Assembly (NCBI GenBank): GCA_947624945.1
Contig: CANQMJ010000115.1
Span: 1-8,087, forward strand
Length of the DNA: 8,087 nt
DNA from: an uncultured Clostridia bacterium
GTDB taxonomy: Bacteria; Bacillota; Clostridia; Oscillospirales; CAG-272
Direction: 5' to 3'
Below, piece after piece: positions 1-6,082 of this stretch; positions within the stretch are counted from its first letter, which is position 1; every line of letters begins with the position of its first letter. The position numbers and the translations under genes were made by a program. The notes below the pieces were generated by a model, which was not told the DNA's origin, did not search any database, and worked only from the letters and a program-made list of their open reading frames with translations.

Positions 1-31
1 CGACGAACACACGGGAGCCTCTTTCGGGTTC

Positions 32-69
32 GACAAGGGGGACTTTCTTGCGAGAAAGTCCCCCTTGTC
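32..69. repeat. Perfect 17-bp stem hairpin (left end of element)
   Basis: Arm 32-48 (GACAAGGGGGACTTTCT) is the exact reverse complement of arm 53-69, with a TGCG loop at 49-52. A run of A follows at 70-73, so on the plus strand there is no T-tract. On the minus strand the T-run comes before the hairpin rather than after it. It is therefore not a classical intrinsic terminator in either direction and looks more like a structured dispersed repeat. Confidence 0.7.
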
Positions 70-249
70 AAAAACCGATTTGACGGTGTGAAAGACGTCA
101 CCACGTCAGGTAGTCAAAGGTAGCTGCCGATGGGAACAGGCTGCACGATGAACCGCGGTGAGCGGAGAAACCAGCTAAGGCGACGAGTGAGCGAGTATGC
201 TTACAGCGTAGAGTGAATATTTCGTCCTACGCACAACGTACACACGCGT

Positions 250-289
250 ATTAAGGGACTCTTTCCAAGTCGGGAAAGAGCCCCTTAAT
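250..289. repeat. Hairpin with one mismatch (right end of element)
   Basis: Arm 250-266 pairs with 273-289 across a 6-nt loop, with a single A/C mismatch (258 against 281), giving two 8-bp helices. Its AAGGG and CTTTCC core resembles the hairpin at 32-69. No T-tract follows on the minus strand, so it is a poor candidate for the glnS terminator, although it is the first large stem downstream of that gene on its strand. Confidence 0.6.
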
Positions 290-310
290 AATCCCCGAAA
301 GCGACACAGC

Positions 311-515
311 GTGCCGTCGATGTTATCGAGTCTGCAGCAAAAAGGCTTTGGGGCGCAGACCGCGTTATCGCTTCGGCATAACAGCTTCCTCGCGGCATGT
401 CGAGTGCGCCGTCGAGACGTCGTGTCTGCGTCGGACGCTGGACGCGTCGAGCAGCGCACGAGCACGGTGCGCGTAGGTGTGGCTGCGAAGCCTGACGGCT
501 GTTGCCGTTATTTTG
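311..515 (+). ncRNA. Hairpin-rich non-coding stretch, possible small RNA
   Basis: This gene-free interval downstream of glnS contains a run of small hairpins. One is 330-335 paired with 355-360 (GTCTGC/GCAGAC). Another is 364-382, a 7-bp stem with one bulge and a C(TTCG)G loop. A third is 454-459 with 467-472 (GCGCAC/GTGCGC). A fourth is 481-492, GGCT and AGCC closing a GNRA-type GCGA loop. A fifth is 493-510, a 7-bp stem including one G-T pair, followed by TTTTG. The tetraloop types and the trailing T-run favour the plus strand. I find no convincing promoter and recognise no RNA family. It could equally be the structured 3' untranslated region of the glnS transcript or decayed intergenic sequence. 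Confidence 0.15.
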
Positions 516-565
516 TCGGCGGATTAATAAAACAACGCACAAGGTTCCGACACAAAGTGAGCGGA

Positions 566-2227
566 TTATTTTCCCTTATAGCTGTCTTTAAGACTTACTA
601 TGCGGTTATACGTGTTCGGCTTTTTCGTGTCGCGAATGAAATAGCCGAGGCGGACGAACTGATAGTGTACGCCGTCCGCGTCTTCCGCTATCGACGGCTC
701 GAGCTTGCAGTTTTTATACGTTACCGCAGATGCGGGATTCAGGTACTTGTCGTACTCGTCGGACGGGACGTCGTTCATGTTAGGCTCGGTGAAGAGCTTG
801 TCGTAGTATACGACGTCGGCGTCGTGAGCGTATTTCGCCGATACCCAGTGTATCGTTCCCTTTACTTTTCTGCCGTCGGCGGGCATGCCGCTGCCCGTCT
901 CGATGTCGGCGGTGCAGTGGATCGCCGCGACGTCGCCGTTTTCGTCCGTGTCGACGCCGGCGTATTTGACGATGTACGCGCCCATCAGACGCACCTCGCC
1001 GTCGGGCTTGAGGCGGAAGAACTTGGGCGGCGGCGTGAGCGCAAAGTCGTCGCGCTCGATATAGACCTCGCGCGTGAACGGCACCTTGCGCGTCCCCGCT
1101 TCGGGGTCGGAAGGATTGTTCGGCAGCTCAAAATATTCGACTGCGTCCTCGGGTATGTTGTCGATTATGACCTTTATCGGGTCGACGACGGCGACGCGTC
1201 TCGGCGACGATGCGCCGAGGTCCTCGCGCACGCAGTGTTCGAGCAGCTCGACCTCCGCCATCGAATCGGTCTTTGCGACGCCGACGCGTCCGAGAAAATC
1301 CTTGACGGCCTCCGCCGTATATCCGCGTCTGCGCATGCCGCACAGTGTCGGCATACGCGGGTCGTCCCAGCCGTCGACGAGCTTATCCTCGACGAGGCGG
1401 CGCAGATACCGCTTCGACATGACCGTATACGTGAGGTTGAGGCGCGCGAACTCGATCTGACGCGGCATGACCTTCATATCCATATGCGGCGCGACGTGGT
1501 CGCGGACCCAGTCATAGAGCGGGCGGTGTATCTCGTATTCGAGCGAACAGAGCGAGTGCGTGATGCCCTCGATGCAGTCCTGTATCGGATGCGCGAGATC
1601 GTACATCGGGAAGATGCACCACTTCGTGCCCTGTCTGTGATGCTCGATGTAGCGGATGCGGTAGAGCACGGGGTCGCGCATATTGAAGTTGCCGGACGCA
1701 AGGTCGATCTTCGCGCGGAGCGTGTATTTTCCCTCCGGGAACTCGCCCTCCTTCATGCGGCGGAAGATGTCGAGGTTCTCCTCTATCGGTCTGTCGCGGT
1801 ACGGCGATATCGCCGGATGCGAAAGGTCGCCGCGGTATTCGCTGAACTGCTCGGGCGACAGCTCGCACACGTATGCGTCGCCGGACTTTATAAGCTCGCA
1901 CGCGAGGCGGTACGTCTCCTCAAAGTAGTCGGAGCCGTAGTAGAATCTGTCGTCCCAGTCGAAGCCGAGCCAGTGTATGTCCTCTTTGATCGCGTCGACG
2001 TACTCGGTGTCCTCCTTGGCTGGGTTAGTGTCGTCCATGCGGAGGTTGCACCTGCCGCCGTACTTTTCGGCGGTGCCGAAGTCTATCATCAGCGCCTTGC
2101 AGTGACCGATGTGAAGATATCCGTTCGGCTCGGGAGGAAAACGCGTGTGTATCTCGTCCGGGCGGTATTTGCCGGACGCTATCTCTCCGTCTATTATCTC
2201 GTGAATGAAGTTTGTGCTTTCAGCCAT
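566..2227 (-). CDS. glnS: Glutaminyl-tRNA synthetase
   Basis: This is a class I aminoacyl-tRNA synthetase that charges tRNA(Gln) with glutamine in the cytoplasm. At 553 residues it matches the roughly 550-residue bacterial GlnRS. The N-terminal catalytic fold carries PPEPNGYLHIGH (residues 31-42), whose HIGH box binds ATP, and the LRMDDTNP motif (62-69) typical of GlnRS. The second ATP motif appears as VMSKR (269-273), the usual GlnRS form of KMSKS. The C-terminal half, from about 340, is the beta-barrel anticodon-binding region. The ATG at 2227 is preceded by GGGAG with an 8-nt gap, lying inside the 16-bp space after gltX, so it is the distal gene of that operon. The stop is TAA at 566-568. 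No truncation or frameshift is seen. Many Bacillota lack GlnRS and make Gln-tRNA by transamidation, so its presence implies a direct charging route. Confidence 0.97.
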   Translation of the reverse strand: MAESTNFIHEIIDGEIASGKYRPDEIHTRFPPEPNGYLHIGHCKALMIDFGTAEKYGGRCNLRMDDTNPAKEDTEYVDAIKEDIHWLGFDWDDRFYYGSDYFEETYRLACELIKSGDAYVCELSPEQFSEYRGDLSHPAISPYRDRPIEENLDIFRRMKEGEFPEGKYTLRAKIDLASGNFNMRDPVLYRIRYIEHHRQGTKWCIFPMYDLAHPIQDCIEGITHSLCSLEYEIHRPLYDWVRDHVAPHMDMKVMPRQIEFARLNLTYTVMSKRYLRRLVEDKLVDGWDDPRMPTLCGMRRRGYTAEAVKDFLGRVGVAKTDSMAEVELLEHCVREDLGASSPRRVAVVDPIKVIIDNIPEDAVEYFELPNNPSDPEAGTRKVPFTREVYIERDDFALTPPPKFFRLKPDGEVRLMGAYIVKYAGVDTDENGDVAAIHCTADIETGSGMPADGRKVKGTIHWVSAKYAHDADVVYYDKLFTEPNMNDVPSDEYDKYLNPASAVTYKNCKLEPSIAEDADGVHYQFVRLGYFIRDTKKPNTYNRIVSLKDSYKGK

Positions 2228-2243
2228 TGTCTTGTCTCCCGTA

Positions 2244-3917
2244 TCAGAGTTTGTTTATCATGGCGCGCACGCGCGATAACGTGCGCTCCGCGCCGATTAT
2301 GTGCATGACGGTATAGAGGTCGGGCGAGTTGAGTCTGCCCGTGACGGCGACGCGTATCATCATGCTGACATCGGCGACGCTGCCGCGGTACGCGTCCGCG
2401 TTCGCTTTGTATTCCTTCATGTCGGCGCAGTAGCCGAGCGGCGCGCATATCGCCTTTATCTTCTCGAACCACGCGCCCGCGTCGTCGTCCTCGTCGTATG
2501 TTTCGGCAAACGCCGAGAGCGCCGCTCTGACGTCGTGCAGGTCGGTGTTTTCGGGATAATCGTTTTCGACCTCGAAAGTCTCGTCGTAGAACGGCTTCAT
2601 AAAGCTTTGCAGCTCGACCCATGTGCCGTAGTCGCGGCGCGGCTTCTTGCCGCCGCGTCCGATATTGATAATGGATTTAGCATAGTCTGCGCCCATAGTA
2701 TCCACTACGGATGCAAAATCATACGCGTACTCCTTCGCCCACGCGTAAAACTGTTCGTATACATCTTCCGCCGTCATGCGCGAAACGACGTTTTTCGCGA
2801 CGTCGTCGAGCTTATGCAGATCAAAGAGGCACCCGGACGCGCTCATCTTTTTGACGCTGAACGGAAAATCTGTGTAAGGCTTATCGGGATTCTGCGCGCG
2901 CCATTCCTCGAAGTTGGAGTTGAGCAGCGTCATCACGTACTCGGTCACGGCGAGCGGGCAGTAACCGAGTCTGCTGTAATCGTCGAGGTTCGCGCCCATG
3001 TCGCGCTTCGACAGCTTTTTCTTCGAGCCGCCCTCGTCAAGCCGCATTATCTGCGAGATGTGTATATACTTCGGCGGTTTCCACCCCATGTAGGAGAAAA
3101 GCTGCAAATGCTTCGGCAGGCTCGGCAGCCATTCCTCGCCGCGTATGACGTGCGTCGTGCGCATGAGGTGGTCGTCGACGACGTGGGCGAAGTGGTACGT
3201 CGGTATGCCGTCCGATTTGAGGAGCACGATGTCCTCGTCGTTCTCCGGCAGCTCGAGTGCGCCGCGCACAAGGTCGGTGACTTTGCGTTTGCGCGTGCCG
3301 TCGCCCTCCGCTATCGCGAACAGCGCGAATTTGTGACCTGCCGCGAGCTCTTGTTCGACCTGTTCTATTGTGAAATTGCGGCGCGCCAGCATCGCCTCGC
3401 GGCGAGCGCCCGCGTCAACCTCCCAGTCGACGCTTTTAAGCTCCGCTTTCTTGTCCGCTGTCTTTATCTCTTCGAGCTCCTCGTCGGTCGAGAAAACGGG
3501 GTAAGCCCTTCCCTCCTCGACAAGCCGCTTTGCGAATACGTGATATATCTCCGCGCGCTTCGACTGCGTGTACGGGCCGTAAGCGCCGACCTCGCCCGTC
3601 TCGGTCACGCCCTCGTCAAATTTTATGCCGTAATGCGCGAGCGTTTTAACGAGCGCCTCCGCCGCGCCCTTGACCTCGCGGCGCGAGTCCGTATCCTCGA
3701 TGCGCAGATAACACACGCCTCCCGACTGATGCGCGAGGCGCTCGTCTACCGTCGTCGGGAACAGTCCGCCGAAGTGCACGTACCCTGTCGGGCTCGGCGC
3801 GAAACGCGTCACGGCGGCGCCCTCGGGCAGACCGCGCGGCGGATATTTCGCCTCTATTTCGTCCGCCGACGGGAGCGGCTGCGGAAACAGGAGCGATGCG
3901 AGATATTTATAGTCCAT
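2244..3917 (-). CDS. gltX: Glutamyl-tRNA synthetase
   Basis: This class I synthetase charges tRNA(Glu) with glutamate, supplying translation and, in many bacteria, tetrapyrrole synthesis. It is 557 residues from the chosen start. RFAPSPTGYVHFGG (residues 38-51) is the catalytic signature, with HFGG standing for the HIGH box. LRIEDTDSRR (71-80) follows. KKLSKRD (300-306) is the KMSKS loop. The C-terminal alpha-helical anticodon-binding part ends with a VTGRLNSPDLYTVMHIIG stretch (525-542), typical of GluRS. About 37 residues precede the RFAPSPTG block, longer than the few residues usual in this family. The reading frame extends 11 codons further upstream to 3950, but the ATG at 3917 has AGAGGA 6 nt before it, and the upstream ATG would sit on the promoter -10. 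It is the first gene of the gltX-glnS operon. Whether it is discriminating for tRNA(Glu) cannot be read by eye. Confidence 0.95.
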   Translation of the reverse strand: MDYKYLASLLFPQPLPSADEIEAKYPPRGLPEGAAVTRFAPSPTGYVHFGGLFPTTVDERLAHQSGGVCYLRIEDTDSRREVKGAAEALVKTLAHYGIKFDEGVTETGEVGAYGPYTQSKRAEIYHVFAKRLVEEGRAYPVFSTDEELEEIKTADKKAELKSVDWEVDAGARREAMLARRNFTIEQVEQELAAGHKFALFAIAEGDGTRKRKVTDLVRGALELPENDEDIVLLKSDGIPTYHFAHVVDDHLMRTTHVIRGEEWLPSLPKHLQLFSYMGWKPPKYIHISQIMRLDEGGSKKKLSKRDMGANLDDYSRLGYCPLAVTEYVMTLLNSNFEEWRAQNPDKPYTDFPFSVKKMSASGCLFDLHKLDDVAKNVVSRMTAEDVYEQFYAWAKEYAYDFASVVDTMGADYAKSIINIGRGGKKPRRDYGTWVELQSFMKPFYDETFEVENDYPENTDLHDVRAALSAFAETYDEDDDAGAWFEKIKAICAPLGYCADMKEYKANADAYRGSVADVSMMIRVAVTGRLNSPDLYTVMHIIGAERTLSRVRAMINKL

Positions 3918-3923
3918 CGTAAG

Positions 3924-3929
3924 TCCTCT
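3924..3929 (-). promoter_or_regulatory. Ribosome-binding site deciding the gltX start
   Basis: On the minus strand AGAGGA lies 6 nt before the ATG at 3917. The alternative in-frame ATG at 3950 has no comparable site and falls next to the -10 box, where it would be at or before the transcription start. Confidence 0.75.
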
Positions 3930-3950
3930 CAATATACATGAATATATCAT

Positions 3951-3979
3951 AGTATACCACTAAGGCGGGCATTTTTCAA
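3951..3979 (-). promoter_or_regulatory. Promoter of gltX-glnS operon
   Basis: On the minus strand TTGAAA (3979-3974) and TATACT (3956-3951) are separated by 17 bp, a near-consensus housekeeping sigma promoter. The predicted start lies about 7 nt downstream, near 3944, leaving a leader of only about 27 nt. That is too short for a T-box or other riboswitch, so tRNA-dependent leader control of this synthetase operon is not supported. Confidence 0.8.
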
Positions 3980-4000
3980 GCGATAAATCGTATGTAACTA

Positions 4001-4029
4001 TTGAAAATGGTGTCGCGCCGTGGTACAAT
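4001..4029 (+). promoter_or_regulatory. Promoter of the M48 peptidase gene
   Basis: TTGAAA (4001-4006) and TACAAT (4024-4029) are spaced by 17 bp, again a good housekeeping sigma promoter. Transcription should start near 4036, about 26 nt before the ATG at 4062. It is divergent from the gltX promoter, and the two identical -35 boxes are 21 bp apart. Confidence 0.8.
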
Positions 4030-4050
4030 TTTATCGAAAATAAACTATGC

Positions 4051-4055
4051 GGAGG
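4051..4055 (+). promoter_or_regulatory. Ribosome-binding site deciding the peptidase start
   Basis: GGAGG lies 6 nt before the ATG at 4062. The in-frame ATG at 4047 would put this site inside the coding sequence and has no purine-rich site before it, so 4062 is preferred. Confidence 0.8.
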
Positions 4056-4061
4056 CATGAC

Positions 4062-5285
4062 ATGAACTATAAAGTCATCGCTCTGATCCTTTTTACTGCC
4101 GCGTTTTTGTACGATCTGTTCCTTCACATCGTCGAGTACGGCTCAAAGAACAATAAGATACCCGACAATGTGCGCGACATCTACGACGCGGAAACTTACG
4201 AGAAGTGGAAGGCGTACCACATCGAGACGTGCAGCGTCGTTATCGTCTACACTGTCGTGTCGTTCGTCATCTACTTTGCGCTCATCGCGTTCGACGTGTT
4301 CCCGCTGCTTGTGTTCTCCGACAACGCGTACGCGTCGGCGATAACGGTCATTTTGTTCGGTCTGACGCTCGACGCGGTCGTGGACGGCATCTTCAACTAC
4401 ATATATTCGATGAAGATAGACGAAAAGTACGGCTTCAACAAAATGACGCTCAAAACGTTCCTCCTCGACACGGTCAAATCGTATGTGATATCGACCGCGC
4501 TGATGATAGGGCTTCTGTCGCTGTTCATACTCATCTATGAGAGCCTCGGCGACCTTATAATCGTCGTTTTCTCGGCGATACTTTTCGCCGTGCTTCTTGC
4601 GATATCGTTTCTGTATCCGATATTTTCCAAAATATTCAACAAATTCACGCCGCTCGAGGACGGCGAGCTGCGCGAGCGTCTGACGGCGCTCCTCGAAAAG
4701 CACGGCTACCACGTCCGCGAGATACAGGTCATGGATGCATCGAAGCGCACGACGAAAGCAAACGCGTATTTCTCCGGCTTCGGCAAGATGAAAACTATCG
4801 TGCTTTACGACACGCTTATCGAGACGCTTACGACAGACGAGATCGTCGCCGTGTTCGCGCACGAGCTCGGTCACGGTCTGCACCGCGACGTGCTCAAGGG
4901 CAACATTCTGTCGCTATTACAGGTAATATTGATCGTTTTGATGGCGTGGCTGACAGTCAGGACGACATCGATATATCCCGATTTCGGATTCGAGGCAACA
5001 AATTACGCGCTCGCGCTCCTTCTTGTGATGCGGTTCGAGCTGCCCGTTATCTCGCCGCTCATCGGACTTGCATCAAGCGCACATTCACGGCGCGCCGAAT
5101 ACAGAGCCGACGAAAACGCCGTCCGCGAAGGATGCGGCGAGGCGCTCATCACGTCGCTCAAAAAGATGTCGCGCGACAGTCTGTCCGACCTGTCGCCGTC
5201 GAAGATAGAGGTCGCGCTCACGTATTCGCATCCGCCGCTTTCGGCGCGCATCGCGTCCATCGAGGCAAAGATGGCTGAAAAATGA
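4062..5285 (+). CDS. Ste24-type M48 family zinc metallopeptidase, integral membrane
   Basis: The product is a 407-residue membrane protease of the M48A (Ste24/CAAX-protease-like) family. HELGH (residues 267-271) supplies two zinc-binding histidines and the catalytic glutamate. AEYRAD (345-350) provides the third zinc ligand, Glu346. The C-terminal SHPPLSARI (389-397) is characteristic of the family. Hydrophobic spans lie at about 3-21, 57-77, 90-106, 143-160 and 166-186 before the catalytic domain, with further ones at about 284-298 and 315-335 between HELGH and the third ligand, as in Ste24. A GFNKMTLKTF segment (124-133) is also typical. Bacteria lack prenylated CAAX proteins, so the yeast substrate does not apply. 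A role in membrane-protein turnover or quality control is the usual inference. It is a single-gene unit with its own promoter and a terminator at 5346. All catalytic residues are present. Confidence 0.92.
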   Translation: MNYKVIALILFTAAFLYDLFLHIVEYGSKNNKIPDNVRDIYDAETYEKWKAYHIETCSVVIVYTVVSFVIYFALIAFDVFPLLVFSDNAYASAITVILFGLTLDAVVDGIFNYIYSMKIDEKYGFNKMTLKTFLLDTVKSYVISTALMIGLLSLFILIYESLGDLIIVVFSAILFAVLLAISFLYPIFSKIFNKFTPLEDGELRERLTALLEKHGYHVREIQVMDASKRTTKANAYFSGFGKMKTIVLYDTLIETLTTDEIVAVFAHELGHGLHRDVLKGNILSLLQVILIVLMAWLTVRTTSIYPDFGFEATNYALALLLVMRFELPVISPLIGLASSAHSRRAEYRADENAVREGCGEALITSLKKMSRDSLSDLSPSKIEVALTYSHPPLSARIASIEAKMAEK

Positions 5286-5345
5286 CGCTTTTGATGATGT
5301 GATCTTTTGTATGTCGTGCAGCCTTTTCGTTCGTATTTCCGAGCA

Positions 5346-5383
5346 CACAAAAACGGCATGACTTCGGTCATGCCGTTTTTGTG
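5346..5383. terminator. Bidirectional intrinsic terminator with UUCG loop
   Basis: The perfect 17-bp stem (5346-5362 with 5367-5383) closes on TTCG through a C-G pair on the plus strand, an especially stable tetraloop. A5 on one arm and T5 on the other make it usable from both sides. It ends the peptidase transcript on the plus strand and, about 20 bp past the ATPase stop, the ABC operon on the minus strand. The genes converge here, which fits a shared terminator. The T-run lies inside the stem rather than after it. Confidence 0.85.
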
Positions 5384-5404
5384 CAAAGCATTATAAAACA
5401 TACG

Positions 5405-6067
5405 CTATTTTACTATCCGCCCGTCAGCGATCACTATTTTCCGCGCACAGTACGACGCGACTTTATCGTCATGCGTCACGATCACAACGGTCTTCCCGCG
5501 CTTGTTGAGCTCGACGAATACCGACATTATATCCGCCGCTGTCGCGGAGTCGAGATTTCCCGTCGGCTCGTCCGCGAATATAACGGACGGATCGTTGACG
5601 AGTGCGCGCGCTATCGCGACTCTCTGCTGCTCGCCGCCTGACAGCTCGCCCGGAAAATGGTCGAGACGTTCCGTGATACCGAGCGTTTCGGCAATACCGT
5701 TAAGCGTGCCTTCATCGGGCTTTTTGCCGTTCAAAAGCGCTGGGACGGCTATATTCTCGCGCGATGTCAGCATCGGCAGCAAATTGAAGCTTTGGAAAAT
5801 GTACCCGATATTATTGCGTCTGAACAGCGCCAGTTCTTCTTTATCTTTTGAGAATATATCGACACCGTCATATAAAACGACGCCGTCGGTCGGTCTTATC
5901 AGGCCTGCGCATATCTGAAGCACCGTACTTTTGCCGGCGCCCGACGCTCCCATTACGGTGATGAATTCTCCATTTTCTACTTTGAACGTCACCTCGTTTA
6001 CGGCTCTTACGGTCCGCAGCCCCGACACATAATCTTTTCTTATCCGTTTGACCTCAAGCATTGCCAT
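5405..6067 (-). CDS. ABC transporter ATP-binding protein (LolD/MacB class)
   Basis: This 220-residue cytoplasmic ATPase powers the FtsX-like permease encoded just upstream. All nucleotide-binding motifs are present: Walker A GASGAGKST (40-48), Q-loop glutamine (Q92 in YIFQSFNLLP), signature LSGGEQQR (142-149), Walker B VIFADEP (162-168), D-loop NLDS (171-174) and the switch histidine in VTHD (H199). The FQSFNLLP and EPTGNLDS wording is typical of the LolD/MacB/BceA branch, which works with FtsX-type permeases rather than with binding-protein-dependent importers. The ATG at 6067 follows a GAGGGGGG site with a 9-nt gap. That site overlaps the TGA of the permease gene, which suggests translational coupling. 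An internal ATG two codons later is less well placed. The substrate (lipoprotein, peptide or antimicrobial) cannot be told from the ATPase. Confidence 0.95.
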   Translation of the reverse strand: MAMLEVKRIRKDYVSGLRTVRAVNEVTFKVENGEFITVMGASGAGKSTVLQICAGLIRPTDGVVLYDGVDIFSKDKEELALFRRNNIGYIFQSFNLLPMLTSRENIAVPALLNGKKPDEGTLNGIAETLGITERLDHFPGELSGGEQQRVAIARALVNDPSVIFADEPTGNLDSATAADIMSVFVELNKRGKTVVIVTHDDKVASYCARKIVIADGRIVK

Positions 6068-6082
6068 TTTTGTTTTCCCCCC

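Larger units (their letters stand above)
21..301. repeat. MITE-like element with inverted hairpin ends
   Basis: The segment begins CTTTCGGG (21-28) and ends CCCGAAAG (294-301), an exact 8-bp inverted pair. Just inside each end is a long hairpin (32-69 and 250-289). Read inward from either end, both follow the same pattern: CTTTCGGG, a short spacer, AAGGGG, then a CTTTC arm, loop, and the complementary arm. The two ends of about 45-50 bp are therefore imperfect inverted copies of one another. The interior of about 180 bp has no supportable gene. This layout resembles a non-autonomous miniature element or a paired intergenic repeat. I see no transposase and no convincing target-site duplication, so mobility is inference only. 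The left part of the window is too short to exclude a longer element. Confidence 0.4.

Noticed and set aside
32..69. Hairpin as intrinsic terminator of glnS
   Set aside because: On the minus strand the T-run comes before the stem and the sequence after it is GAACCC. It is also about 500 bp beyond the stop codon.
141..165. T-box-like GAACCGCGG motif on the plus strand
   Set aside because: The match to the T-box consensus is partial. There is no specifier stem and no terminator/antiterminator pair. The next plus-strand gene starts only at 4062, so there is no target gene.
175..542. Short minus-strand open frames in the left gene-free region
   Set aside because: They overlap each other and the hairpins, lack ribosome-binding sites, and show Arg/Ser/Cys-rich translations with no domain.
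311..2308. A 665-codon open frame on the plus strand opposite glnS
   Set aside because: It is antisense to an unmistakable GlnRS, starts at GTG in a hairpin region, has no ribosome-binding site, and its translation is an Arg/Val-rich string without domains. It stays open because the sense gene avoids codons that would give stops on the other strand.
2301..3941. A 546-codon open frame on the plus strand opposite gltX
   Set aside because: It has the same cause as the one opposite glnS: it mirrors GluRS codon usage, and the product is Arg/Val/Leu-rich with no recognisable motif.
4143..4883. 246-codon minus-strand frame opposite the peptidase
   Set aside because: It is antisense to a complete M48 peptidase. 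The translation is a charged Arg/Glu/Val repeat-like string expected from reading membrane-protein codons backwards.
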